Assembly: GCA_963790525.1 (NCBI GenBank)
Contig: CAWBOV010000006.1
Span: forward strand, 620,001 to 684,000
From: CAWBOV01 sp963790525
Lineage (GTDB): Bacteria; Actinomycetota; Actinomycetes; Mycobacteriales; Jatrophihabitantaceae
Reading direction: 5' to 3'
Length of the DNA stretch: 64,000 nucleotides
A model generated the notes under the pieces. The model had not been told where the DNA came from and did no database searches. It saw nothing but the letters and a program-made list of their open reading frames with translations. This document shows positions 1 to 8,568 of this stretch, one piece after another; the stretch's first letter is position 1, and each line of letters begins with the position of its first letter. The translations under genes were made by a program, and so were the position numbers.

Positions 1-113
1 CGTCACGTGGATCATCAGTGATGCGGCCGACCCCGCAGGAGATGCTGATCATTCGGGGCCGGCCCGGGCGGGCGCACCTAGCCGCGCGGGTGCGGATGTG
101 ACAGCCTGCTGGG
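1..113. other. Upstream edge of window, no gene seen
   Basis: These bases lie before the first recognisable gene. I see no coding frame with family resemblance and no clear promoter. The promoter of the ter operon may lie here or to the left of the window. Confidence 0.3.
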
Positions 114-572
114 GTGGCCAACCAGTACATCCTGCAGTCACTTCCGCCGTCCCTCCGAGCCCATTGCCCGGAGGCGACCGATCAGCTCGACGCCGTGATG
201 GAACTGGCGTGGAACAGTTGTGACCCCGTCCTGCTGGAACTGGTGCGGCTGCGGATCGCCACCCTCGTCGGCAACGACGAAGCGGCGCTGGCGGTCCGTC
301 ATGTCGACTCCGTCGAACTCTCCGAAGCCAAGATCGCGCAGCTGCCGAGCTGGCCGACCAGTCCGCTGTTCGACGAACGGGAGCGCGATTGCCTCTCCTT
401 CGCCGAGCAGTTCGCGATGGACGTCACCGGCTTCACCGACGCCGATGTCGCCGCCGCGCGCCGCCACTTCACGCCCGGCGGGTTCTACGCATTCGTGACC
501 GCGCTCTACCTGATGGACTTCGGCCAGCGGCTGGAACTGGCGAGTACCGCTCTCCTCGGACGCGCGTCGTGA
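114..572 (+). CDS. AhpD/CMD-like protein lacking the cysteine pair
   Basis: A 152-residue all-helical protein resembling the carboxymuconolactone decarboxylase/AhpD fold, with the segment LVRLRIATLVGN where active family members carry a Cys-x-x-Cys. There is no cysteine pair here, so peroxidase or disulfide-reductase chemistry is unlikely for this subunit on its own. The start is a GTG. Its stop overlaps the GTG of the next gene (GTGA at 569-572), which encodes a related protein that does have CxxC. The two may form a hetero-oligomer of one catalytic and one structural subunit; that is inference. Family assignment is by motif only. Confidence 0.6.
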   Translation: MANQYILQSLPPSLRAHCPEATDQLDAVMELAWNSCDPVLLELVRLRIATLVGNDEAALAVRHVDSVELSEAKIAQLPSWPTSPLFDERERDCLSFAEQFAMDVTGFTDADVAAARRHFTPGGFYAFVTALYLMDFGQRLELASTALLGRAS

Positions 573-1147
573 CCGCGGCCCCTCGCTTCGACCGGGCCTG
601 GCTCGCCGGCGACGCTGCGGCGGGAGCGCGTGCGCTCAAGGCCGCACTGTCGGACTATCAGGATTCCGTGGTCCGCCTGCGCGCCCTGGGTCCGGCACTG
701 ACCGAGCTGGTGCGCCTGCGGTGCGCCCGCACACACGGCTGCCGCATCTGCCAGACGCTCCGCATCGCCGACGCGGTCGATGCGGGCGTGGACGAGACGG
801 TGACCGCCAAGCTCGACGACTTCGAGTCCTCCGATCTGGACGAGCGCACGAAGGTCGCGCTACGGATCACCGACGCGTTCATCACCTGGCCGCAGGCCAT
901 CGACGCCGAACTCGCGGCTGCCGCGCACCGGTGGTTCAGCGATGCCGAGCTGGCCGAGCTGTGCCTGGACATCACCAAGTGGAGCACCCAGAAGATCCAG
1001 GTCTCGCTCGGGCTGGACGCGGCGGACCGCGTGCCCGTCAACGCCGAGGGTGTCAGCTATCTGACCTTCGCCGCTGACGGAGCGGTCGCCGGCTATTCGG
1101 CCGAACGGCTCGGCGTGCACCAGCATGCCGACGGCGCACAGTGCTGA
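569..1147 (+). CDS. AhpD/CMD-family protein with CxxC
   Basis: A 192-residue member of the carboxymuconolactone decarboxylase/AhpD family. The segment around residues 50-56 (HGCRICQTLR) carries the Cys-x-x-Cys expected of redox-active AhpD-like proteins, within the usual LVRLRC helix. It begins at GTG in a GTGA overlap with the preceding cysteine-less paralogue and ends seven bases inside the ATP-grasp gene, so all three are probably co-translated. An alkylhydroperoxidase or thiol redox role alongside tellurite/oxidative stress genes is plausible but unproven. The start at 569 is preferred because of the tight overlap. Confidence 0.7.
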   Translation: MTAAPRFDRAWLAGDAAAGARALKAALSDYQDSVVRLRALGPALTELVRLRCARTHGCRICQTLRIADAVDAGVDETVTAKLDDFESSDLDERTKVALRITDAFITWPQAIDAELAAAAHRWFSDAELAELCLDITKWSTQKIQVSLGLDAADRVPVNAEGVSYLTFAADGAVAGYSAERLGVHQHADGAQC

Positions 1148-2181
1148 CGATCTACTTCAACCGCACCTACTCCACCAACACGCACGTCATCGCGATGCTG
1201 CGCGCCAACCCCGACGGGCGCGCGGTGCGGGTGATCGCGACCCACGCCGATCCCAGCTCGCCGGTGCTGGCGGCCAGTGACGTCACCGCGCCGGAACCGC
1301 CCGAGGACGTGCGCGGTGAGGACTACGTCCGGTGGGCGCTGGAGTTCACCGCCGCCCATGACGTCGATGTCTTCGTGCCGCGCCTGGAGATGGACGCCCT
1401 GGCAGGTGCCCGGGAACGGTTCGCGGCGCAGGGGGTACGACTGCTCAGCGCCCCTGCCGCCGCGGTGCGGCACTTCGAGGACAAGCACGCGACCTACGTC
1501 GACGCCGCGGCCCGTGGGCTCCCGGTCCCGCCGTACCGGGTCGTGGCCGACGGCGCGTCGTTGCGGGCTGCCTTCGCCGAGATCGACGCGCTCTGCGGCA
1601 GCGCCTGTCTCAAACCGGTGTCGGGCGTCGGCGGGGACGGCTTCCGCATCCTCTCCGCGGACCGCCCCGCTCTGGTGGATCTGCTCGGCCCGCTGACGCC
1701 GACGGTGACGGTGGACGCGGCCGCGGACGTCCTCGACCGCGCCCTCGCCGCCGGGGAGACCGTGCCGCCCCTGCTGGTCCTGCCGTTCCTGCCCGGGCCG
1801 GAGGTCAGCGTGGACGTGCTCGCCCGCCGCGACGGCCGGCCCGTCGCCGCGATCGGTCGCAGCAAGGACGGGCGCCGGCGCCGGATCGTCGACGACCCGG
1901 CGGCGCGCGAGATCGCCGAGACGCTCGTGGCTGCCCACGGCGTGTCGTACCTGTCCAACGTCCAGATCCGTTACTGGGACGGCCCCTCGGGGCGCGAGAG
2001 CCTGCCGTTTCTGCTGGAAGTGAACACGCGGATGTCCGGCGGGCTCTTCCAGACGGCGCTGAGCGGGGTGAACCTGCCGTGGGCCGCCGTCCGGCTCGCG
2101 CTCGGCGAGGAACCGGAGGTCCCTCACGCGCGTTACGACATCGGGTACACAACGGTCAGCGCTCTTGCCGTATCGCGCTGA
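1141..2181 (+). CDS. ATP-grasp ligase of ter cluster
   Basis: A 346-residue ATP-grasp family protein of the type found in ter stress operons. Visible features are the Lys segment ACLKPVSGVGGDGF (nucleotide-binding loop, about residues 155-170), LLVLPFLPGPEVSVDV (about 203-218) and the metal-binding end of the fold FLLEVNTRMSGG (about 290-301). Enzymes of this fold form C-N or C-S bonds through an acyl-phosphate; the substrate is unknown. In published comparative work on Ter systems, this ATP-grasp acts with the aldolase, PRTase and HAD encoded downstream to make a nucleoside-like metabolite. It overlaps the AhpD-like gene by seven bases. Confidence 0.8.
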   Translation: MLTIYFNRTYSTNTHVIAMLRANPDGRAVRVIATHADPSSPVLAASDVTAPEPPEDVRGEDYVRWALEFTAAHDVDVFVPRLEMDALAGARERFAAQGVRLLSAPAAAVRHFEDKHATYVDAAARGLPVPPYRVVADGASLRAAFAEIDALCGSACLKPVSGVGGDGFRILSADRPALVDLLGPLTPTVTVDAAADVLDRALAAGETVPPLLVLPFLPGPEVSVDVLARRDGRPVAAIGRSKDGRRRRIVDDPAAREIAETLVAAHGVSYLSNVQIRYWDGPSGRESLPFLLEVNTRMSGGLFQTALSGVNLPWAAVRLALGEEPEVPHARYDIGYTTVSALAVSR

Positions 2182-2193
2182 CCACGCACCATC

Positions 2194-2247
2194 CCGCGGA
2201 TCCGACGATCCGCGGTCCAGCTCGGGGCCGGACGACGCCGTCCGGCC
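2194..2247 (+). promoter_or_regulatory. Two tandem perfect hairpins between ATP-grasp and terD
   Basis: The 87-base gap holds two adjacent inverted repeats. The first has arms CCGCGGATC (2194-2202) and GATCCGCGG (2207-2215) with a 4-base loop. The second has arms GGCCGGACG (2226-2234) and CGTCCGGCC (2239-2247) with a 4-base loop. Both have perfect 9-bp stems. No T-tract follows, so they may be attenuators, processing sites or stabilisers separating the enzyme genes from the abundant TerD proteins. Confidence 0.55.
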
Positions 2248-2268
2248 GTGACGACACAGGGAGTTCTC

Positions 2269-2844
2269 GTGGCAGTCAGCCTCGTCAAGGGCGGCAACGT
2301 CTCGCTCACCAAGCAGGCCCCTGGCCTGACAGCGGTCACCGTCGGACTGGGCTGGGACGCCCGCACGACCGACGGGCAGGCCTTCGACCTCGACGCCTCG
2401 GCCATCGTGTGCGACGCGAACGGCAAGGTCGCCTCCGACGCGCACTTCGTCTTCTTCAACAACCTCAAGACCCCGGACGGCACCGTCGAGCACACCGGCG
2501 ACAACATCACCGGCGAGGGCGAGGGAGACGACGAGCAGATCAAGGTCAACGTCGCCGGCGTCCCGGCCGAGATCGACAAGGTCGTGTTCGTGGTCTCGAT
2601 CTACGACGCCGACACCCGCGGCCAGTCCTTCGGTCAGGTCCGCAACGCGTTCATCCGCGTGGTCAACCAGGCGGACAACACCGAGATCACCCGCTACGAC
2701 CTGTCCGAGGACGCCTCGACCGAGACGGCCATGATCTTCGCCGAGCTCTACCGCAACGGGGCCGAGTGGAAGTTCCGCGCGATCGGCCAGGGATACGCTT
2801 CGGGTCTGGCTGGGATCGCCCGCGATTACGGCGTCGGCGTCTGA
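2269..2844 (+). CDS. terD: TerD-family stress protein (copy 1)
   Basis: A 191-residue TerD protein. Hallmarks are GLGWD (about residues 26-30), DLDASA (40-45), HFVFFNN, HTGDN (about 74-78) and the acidic calcium-binding stretch EGEGDDE just after it. TerD proteins are calcium-binding beta-sandwich proteins of tellurite and stress resistance. They are thought to work at the inner membrane face with TerC and TelA. The start is GTG at 2269, preceded by CAGGGAG at suitable spacing; an upstream in-frame GTG at 2248 lies inside a hairpin arm and is less likely. It heads a run of paralogues and is about 80% alike in motif regions to the next one. Confidence 0.9.
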   Translation: MAVSLVKGGNVSLTKQAPGLTAVTVGLGWDARTTDGQAFDLDASAIVCDANGKVASDAHFVFFNNLKTPDGTVEHTGDNITGEGEGDDEQIKVNVAGVPAEIDKVVFVVSIYDADTRGQSFGQVRNAFIRVVNQADNTEITRYDLSEDASTETAMIFAELYRNGAEWKFRAIGQGYASGLAGIARDYGVGV

Positions 2845-2879
2845 CCGGCCCGACGACTCAGGATTTCAGGAGGAATCAC

Positions 2880-3460
2880 ATGTCCGTCAGCCTGTCCAAG
2901 GGCGGCAACGTCTCGTTGACCAAGGAAGCGCCGAACCTGCGCGCCGTGGTCGTGGGTCTGGGGTGGGACGAACGCACCACCAGTGGCGCAGGCCTTCGAT
3001 CTCGATGCCAGCGCCCTGATGGTCAACGCCGCCGGCAAGATCCTGTCGGATGCCCACTTCGTGTTCTTCAACAACCTGAAGAGCCCGGACGGCTCGGTGG
3101 AGCACACCGGCGACAACCTGACCGGTGACGGTGAGGGAGACGACGAGCAGATCAAGGTCAACCTCGCGGCAGTGCCCGGCCGAGTGCGACAAGATCGTCT
3201 TCCCGGTGTCGATCTACGACGCCGAGAACCGCGGTCAGTCCTTCGGCCAGGTCCGCAACGCCTTCATCCGCATCGTGAACGAGGACGGCGGTTCCGAGCT
3301 CACCCGGTACGACCTCACCGAGGACGCGTCGAGCGAGACCGCCATGATCTTCGGTGAGCTGTACCGGTACAACGGCGAGTGGAAGTTCCGCGCCGTCGGT
3401 CAGGGCTACGCGTCGGGTCTGGGCGGCATCGCCCGTGACTTCGGCGTCAACGTCGGCTGA
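2880..3460 (+). CDS. terD: TerD-family stress protein (copy 2), frame broken twice
   Basis: A second TerD close to copy 1. It starts at ATG behind a strong AGGAGG. The protein runs through three frames: it steps at about 2989 (after the GLGWDERTTSG segment) and again near 3180 (around AAVP/AECDK). Each step is explained by one extra base relative to copy 1, and the TerD motifs DLDASA, HFVFFNN, HTGDN and GEGDDE continue uninterrupted across them. The sequence is conserved in each frame, so I treat it as one intact gene with two sequencing insertions. A true recent pseudogene is the alternative. Corrected length is about 192 residues. Confidence 0.8.
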
Positions 3461-3476
3461 CGGGGACCAGCCCTTC

Positions 3477-4568
3477 ATGTTGCTGAAGACGTTCGGTGGC
3501 GCGTTCGGCGTCACTGCGGTCGGCCTGGTCCTCGCCTTCCTCTACGGAGGCACGACCGGGCTGACCGTCGCCGCGATCCTCGCGGTCCTGGAGATCTCGG
3601 TGTCCTTCGACAACGCGGTCGTCAACGCCACCCACCTCGGCCGGCTGAACGTGTTCTGGCAGCGCATGTTCCTGACGGTCGGCGTGCTCATCGCGGTCTT
3701 CGGCATGCGCCTGCTGTTCCCTGTCGTGATCGTCTGCGTGACCGCGCACATCACCCCTGCCACGGCGTACCACCTCGCCATCAACGGCGGCAGCGTCCAC
3801 ACTCCCGGGACGTACGCCTACCTGCTGCACGAGGCCCATCCGGCCATCGCCGCGTTCGGTGGCGCGTTCCTGCTGACGCTGTTCCTCGACTTCATCTTCG
3901 AGGACCGCGAGATCACCTGGCTGTCCTGGCTGGAGAAGCCGCTCGCGCGCATCGGCAAGCTCGACCAGATGTCGGTCGTCGTGACCGGCATCGCCCTCAT
4001 GCTCACCGCGAACTTCATCGCCCCGCAGCACAAGGCGTCCAGCGTCCTCGTGTCCGGCATCCTGGGGCTCGTCGTCTACCTCGTCGTCAACGGCATCGGC
4101 GGCGTCTTCGAGTCCGAGGAGGAGGACGTCGAGGAGCGCGACGGCCCGGGGATCGGCGCGGCACTGGGGCTCGCGGGACGGGCGGCGTTCGGCGTCTTCC
4201 TGTTCCTCGAGGTGCTCGACGCGACGTTCAGCTTCGACGGCGTCATCGGTGCCTTCGCGATCACGTCCGACCCGATCATCATCGCGATCGGCTTGGGCAT
4301 CGGTGCCATGTACATCCGGTCGCTGACCGTCTTCCTCGTGCGCAAGGGCACGCTCAGCGAGTACAGCTTCCTCGAACACGGCGCCCACTGGGCGATCGGG
4401 TCGCTGGCGGTCGTCCTGCTGTTCACGATCAGGTACGCCGTCCCCGAGGTGGTCACCGGCCTGATCGGCGTCGCCTTCATCGGCATGGCCCTCGTGTCGT
4501 CCATCATCAGCAATCGGCGGGCAGCCGAGACCGACGACCCGGTCGTGCTCGAAACCGCCGGTATCTAG
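3477..4568 (+). CDS. terC: TerC/DUF475-family integral membrane protein
   Basis: A 363-residue polytopic membrane protein with about nine hydrophobic segments. Two conserved acidic transmembrane motifs are seen, EISVSFDNAVVNA near residue 40 and EVLDATFSFDGVIGAFA near 245, typical of the TerC superfamily and closest to the DUF475 branch. Family members are proposed metal ion exporters or membrane anchors of the Ter complex. The acidic loop SEEEDVEERDG between helices would face the cytoplasm. The start at 3477 gives a normal N-terminus 16 bases after terD2. It lies between TerD paralogues, as expected for a TerD-TerC complex. Confidence 0.85.
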   Translation: MLLKTFGGAFGVTAVGLVLAFLYGGTTGLTVAAILAVLEISVSFDNAVVNATHLGRLNVFWQRMFLTVGVLIAVFGMRLLFPVVIVCVTAHITPATAYHLAINGGSVHTPGTYAYLLHEAHPAIAAFGGAFLLTLFLDFIFEDREITWLSWLEKPLARIGKLDQMSVVVTGIALMLTANFIAPQHKASSVLVSGILGLVVYLVVNGIGGVFESEEEDVEERDGPGIGAALGLAGRAAFGVFLFLEVLDATFSFDGVIGAFAITSDPIIIAIGLGIGAMYIRSLTVFLVRKGTLSEYSFLEHGAHWAIGSLAVVLLFTIRYAVPEVVTGLIGVAFIGMALVSSIISNRRAAETDDPVVLETAGI

Positions 4569-4592
4569 CACCACTCCCAGAGAGGCACCACG

Positions 4593-5171
4593 ATGAGCGT
4601 CAACCTGAGCAAGGGCCAGAAGGTCTCCCTCGAGAAGCGGGGCGGCGGGACGCTGAGCCGCGTGCGCATGGGGCTGGGATGGGACGCGATCAAGAAGAAG
4701 GGCCTGTTCGGGTCCCGCTCGCAGAGCATCGACCTCGACGCGTCGGCGCTGCTGTTCGACGCGTCAGGACGGCTGGTCGACCAGGTCTGGTTCCAACAGC
4801 TGGATTCCCGGGACGGGTCGGTGCACCACACCGGCGACAACCGCACCGGGGCCGGCGAGGGTGACGACGAGTCGATCCAGGTCGATCTGACCCGGGTCCC
4901 GGCCACCGTCACCACGCTCGTGTTCACGGTCAACTCCTTCACCGGCCAGAACTTCTCCCAGATCGAGAACGCGTTCTGCCGCCTCGTCGACGAGACGGCC
5001 GGTGACACCGAGATCGCCCGCTACACGCTCACCGGGTCGGGTACGCACAACGCCCAGGTGATGGCCAAGGTCTCCCGGGACGGTTCCGGGTGGACGATGA
5101 CGGCCATGGGCATTCCTGCCAACGGACGTACGTTCCACGAACTGCTGCCGTCGCTGTCCGGCCAGCTCTGA
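4593..5171 (+). CDS. TerD-family protein, divergent (TerZ-like)
   Basis: A 192-residue TerD homologue, more divergent than copies 1 and 2. It keeps GLGWD, IDLDASALLFD, HHTGDN and GEGDDESIQVDL, with a short basic insert KKKGLFGSRSQ after GLGWD. The calcium-site acidic run is intact. The C-terminal third (from about residue 130) differs from the other copies and ends in a short hydrophobic tail. It starts at ATG 4593, 24 bases after terC, with AGAGAGG upstream. Different TerD paralogues in one operon are usually taken to build hetero-oligomers; the partner is not evident here. Confidence 0.85.
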   Translation: MSVNLSKGQKVSLEKRGGGTLSRVRMGLGWDAIKKKGLFGSRSQSIDLDASALLFDASGRLVDQVWFQQLDSRDGSVHHTGDNRTGAGEGDDESIQVDLTRVPATVTTLVFTVNSFTGQNFSQIENAFCRLVDETAGDTEIARYTLTGSGTHNAQVMAKVSRDGSGWTMTAMGIPANGRTFHELLPSLSGQL

Positions 5172-5226
5172 CGGCGCACGCCGACCCGACTCGAATTGCG
5201 CACCACTTCCTAGGAGAATGAACGGC

Positions 5227-6459
5227 ATGTCTGAACTCGATCTCGACTCCACCCCGACGACGACCGCGTCCGCCACACCCGCCCCGGTGGGCACCGACCT
5301 CGTGCTCGCCCCGCCGGCGCCCGTCGTCGTGGTCGAGAAGGAGCAGGCGGCAGGGGCTATCCCGGTCGATGCGGCCAAGCAGACCGAGCTGCAGGCCAAG
5401 GCGGCCGCAGTTCGTCGACGGGCCTCGCCGCGCTGGACATGAAGTCGCCGGAGTTCTCCGAGAAGGTCGCGCAGATCACGACCATGGGTGACAAGGACAT
5501 GCGCGCCGCGGCGTCGATGTCCAACCGGATGCTCGAGCGCCCGGCCGCCGCCATGGGCAAGGGCAAGGTGCGGCGACGCCCAGACCCGCGTGTCCGAGCA
5601 CCCTCGTCGGAGCTGCGCGCACACGGTCACCGACCTCGACCCCAAGCGCGCGGACCTGTCACGGCGTCAAGAAGGTCGCTCAAGTGGATGCCCGGCGGCG
5701 ACAAGATCGACCGCTACTTCGACAAGTACCGAGTCCGCGCAGTCCCAGCTCGACGCGATCATCAAGGCGCTTGACTCGGGTCAGGACGAGCTGCGCAAGG
5801 ACAACGCGGCGATCGAGACCGAGAAGGCCAACATGTGGACCACGATGGGCAAGCTCAGCGAGTACAACGAGCTCGCCGGCGCCCTCGACGACGCGGTCGA
5901 GCAGAAGGTCGCGGAGCTCGAGGCCGGCAGGTCGCACCGAGGACGCCAACGTCCTGCAAGCTCAGACGCGCTGTTCCCGATCCGTCAGCGTCGCCAGGAC
6001 CTGATGACGCAGATGGCCGTCAACGTGCAGGGCTACATGGCGCTGGACCTGATCCGCAAGCAACAACATCGAGCTCATCAAGGGTGTCGACCGCGCGCAG
6101 ACGACCACGATCGCCGCGCTGCGGACGCAGTGATCGTCTCGCAGGCGCTGTCCCGCCAGAAGCTGGTGCTCGACCAGATCAACGCGCTGAACACGGTCGA
6201 CCTCCAACCTCATCGAGTCGACCTCCGAGCAGCTCAAGCTGCAGGGCGGCGGCGATCAACCAGCAGGCGGCGTCCTCCACCGTCGACATCGCCAAGCTGC
6301 AGGCCGCCTTCGACAACGTCTTCGCCACGATGGACGCGGTCGACACCTTCCGCGCGCAGGCCGTCGACTCGATGGCCCAGACGGTCACCGCGCTCGAGGG
6401 CCAGATCGAGCGGGCCAAGCCCTACCTCGAGCGCACCCGCCGCGGCGAGCGGCAACTGA
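5227..6459 (+). CDS. telA: TelA-family toxic anion resistance protein, many frame breaks
   Basis: TelA/KlaA family protein, mostly alpha-helical, linked to tellurite and toxic-anion resistance in Ter operons. Conserved blocks are recognisable in successive frames: MSNRMLERP, DLDPKRADL, WMPGGDKIDRYFDKY, SGQDELRKDNAAIETEKANM, FPIRQRRQDLMTQMAVNVQG, IELIKGVDRAQTTT and DSMAQTVTALEGQIERAKPY. About fourteen single-base insertions and one probable deletion separate them (near 5407, 5421, 5573, 5596, 5608, 5622, 5661, 5677, 5730, 5942-5966, 6063, 6123, 6194, 6247 and 6448). Corrected, the protein is about 405 residues and ends SGN at the TGA of 6457-6459. ATG 5227 is chosen because AGGAG at 5213 is too close to the alternative ATG 5218. 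Confidence 0.7.
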
Positions 6460-6474
6460 TCAGGCTGATCAGCG

Positions 6475-6986
6475 ATGCGGCTGTCCGCAGAGGCACGACG
6501 GCTGCGTCGGTCGACGCCGGCCGCGAGCCGTCGACCCGGACGAGCCGACGGGGCGACAGCCCGGCGGCGCTGACGGCGCAGCTCTTCGGGCTCAACGGTG
6601 CGCTTCATCAACGGCATTCGGGCCGGTCAGCTGCCGGTCGCGCGGTGGTCGACGGCGCGCCGGGTCACCGACACCCTGTCGCGAGTCATCGACACCTCCG
6701 AGGTCCGGCCGCTGGACGTCTACGCCGTCGTCTCGGTCAAGGCCACCCTGGAGGACTACCTGCCGACGACGCTGCGCCGCTACCTGGCCCTGGACGACAG
6801 CGCGGTCGACACCGCCGCGCCCGACGGGCCGGACGCCGCGCGAGTCGCTGCTCGAGCAGCTCGAGGCACTTGCAGCTCTCGGCCGACGCGGTGCTGGACG
6901 CGGCCCGCAACCAGGACGTCGACGCGCTGATGAGCCAGGGCACGTTCCTGCGCACCAAGTTCTCCGGCTCGGACCTGGACCTGTAA
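6475..6986 (+). CDS. Uncharacterised ter-operon protein after telA
   Basis: A gene of about 165 residues that I do not recognise. It runs from ATG 6475 (MRLSAEARRL), 15 bases after telA, to TAA 6984-6986, which shares a base with the next ATG. Between these, coding blocks appear in different frames: VDPDEPTG, SPAALTAQLF, VRFINGIRAG, WSTARRVTDTLSRVIDTSEV, ATLEDYLPTTLRRYLALDDS, LLEQLEAL and DAVLDAARNQDVDALMSQ. About six single-base insertions explain the steps. It looks cytoplasmic and largely helical, with no signal or membrane segment. Its place between telA and a terD suggests a Ter complex role, but no function can be given. Confidence 0.55.
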
Positions 6987-7554
6987 TGGCTGAGATGAAA
7001 CGCGGCGCCAACGTGGCGCTGACGCGCGAGATCCCGGGACTGACCGCGGTCGTGCTCGGTGTGCGGTTCGCCGCCGGCGCCGAGACGGTCGCTCACCGAC
7101 AACCTGGTGGTCGCCACGATCCTCTGCGACTCGGCCAGCCAGGCGCTCTCCGACGAGCACTTCGTCTTCTTCAACCAGCTCAGCTCGCCGGACCTGTCGG
7201 TGACCCAGCGCGAGCAGGCGCTGGGCGGGGACACCGAGCAGGTCGAGATCGACCTGGCCGACGTGCCCGCCGAGGTGGAGCGGATCGTCGTCGTCGCTCT
7301 ACCTCAACGAGGGAGTCGCGCAGCGCCGGTCCCTCGGCCAGCTGCAAGGAGTGCATCGTCCGGGTGCTGAACCGCGGACGGCAACGCCGAGCTCGTCCGG
7401 TCCGAGAACCTCGCGCCCGCCCTGACGCGCGAGACCGCGCTGGTGCTCGGGGAGGTGTACCGCAACCAGGGTGGCTGGAAGTTCAAGGTGATCGGCGCAG
7501 GGCTACAGCAAGGGCCTGCTCGGCGTGGCGGCCGACTACGGCGTGACCCTGTGA
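6986..7554 (+). CDS. TerD-family protein (copy 3), frame broken
   Basis: A TerD homologue of about 188 residues starting MAEMKRGANVALTREIPG, with DEHFVFFNQLSSPDLSV, GGDTEQVEIDLADVP and a normal C-terminus ending GVAADYGVTL. Insertions near 7088, 7299, 7340, 7374 and 7508 step the frame, but each block matches TerD. The calcium-binding acidic run of the typical family (EGEGDDE) is replaced by QALGGDTEQ, so calcium binding may be weak. ATG 6986 overlaps the preceding stop by one base. Its TGA overlaps the GTG of the next gene. Probably a functional gene in the organism, with sequence errors here. Confidence 0.7.
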
Positions 7555-8460
7555 GTCCCCGGTCGCCGGAGACCGCGCCGCCCCGGCCTGATCTGGCGTT
7601 CCTGCGGCACCGGTCCCGTCCCCGCCCCGTGGCACCGGATCCGGCGGTCGGCCGGGTGGCGGACTTCGTGCACTCCGCGGGTCCGCATCCACACCGCACG
7701 CCACCGCCGGCGACCGCCCCGGACGCGGGGCTGCTCGACCTGTCGGCTCCAGCTGCGTCCGGCCCCGGCTCCGTCGACGCCGGCGCCTCCGGACGCGGGG
7801 CTGCTCGACCTGTCCACGCCCGCGCCGGCAGCGGAGTCAGCTCCTCGTCCGGCGGCCCCCGTGGAGCGCAGGCCCGCGCCCCGCTACACCCCACCCCGGG
7901 CACGGCCCGGCGTACCCACCGTCCTCACGCACCAGGACCCCACAGTCACGCTCACGAGGGTCCAGTCCGGCGTGGGTGTGCTCACCATCGAGGCCGCGTG
8001 CTCGCCCGCTGTGGGTGACCTGCGCCTCGGCTGCGCCTACCAGCTCAGGTCCGGCGTCTCGTCGGTCGTCCAGTACATCAGCGACGTGCGGACCGCACCA
8101 CCCGGATCCCGTCGGCCGATCATCAGCGGTGAGCACCGGCAGTTCGAGATCCTCACCGTCGACCTCGTGCAGGTCCGCGAGATCGAACGCTTCGTCGTGT
8201 ACGCCTTCTCCGAGCACGGCGGGACGCTGAACTGGGGCGGGACGCTGGTGGTCACCACCTTCGGCCAGGCACGGATCGAGGTGCCGCTGGAGCACGCCCC
8301 GTCGCCCTACGTGAACGTGCTGCTGTCGGCCTACAACATCGACGGCGAGCTGGTGTTGCGGTCGGAGGCGGAGGAGATCAACGGCTCGGTGCGCGATGCC
8401 GTGGGCGCCTACGGATTCAGCCGCATCACGTGGCTGGACGCGCGCACGCCCCTCGTCTAG
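7551..8460 (+). CDS. TerD-superfamily protein with Pro/Ala-rich N-terminal arm
   Basis: It begins at GTG 7551 inside a GTGA overlap with the preceding terD-like gene. The first ~105 residues are disordered-looking, rich in Pro, Ala and Arg. They contain the motif PDAGLLDLS twice, once in each of two frames; a single inserted base near 7755 joins them. The remaining ~200 residues (from VLTHQDPTVTL) form a TerD-like beta domain with VQYISDV, EHRQFEILTVDL and YVNVLLSAYNIDGEL. The GLGWD and HTGDN motifs of classical TerD are absent, resembling TerA-type proteins of actinobacterial clusters. The arm with two short repeated motifs could be a docking element; that is inference. Confidence 0.65.
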
Positions 8461-8568
8461 CGCCGGGACCGCGGGCGCCGTCGGCGGAAACCTGATTCGC
8501 CTACGATCGGAGCAGTTCCCCCCGTCCGGTTCGATGGGTGACCGACCCACAGACGAGTGAGGACCCGG

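Noticed and set aside
1093..2493. Long open frame on the minus strand opposite the ATP-grasp and terD genes
   Set aside because: It is antisense to conserved genes, rich in Arg, Gly, Asp and Val as expected for a shadow in GC-rich DNA, and matches no family.
2880..3460. terD copy 2 as two or three separate small genes
   Set aside because: The pieces join into one TerD protein nearly identical in layout to copy 1 after removing two bases.
3447..4574. Minus-strand open frame opposite terC
   Set aside because: Composed mostly of Asp, Glu, Arg and Gly from the antisense of hydrophobic codons; the plus-strand membrane protein is clearly real.
5227..6986. Programmed ribosomal frameshifting in telA and its neighbour
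   Set aside because: The steps are too many, have no slippery site or downstream structure in common and occur in unrelated genes; sequencing insertions explain them better.
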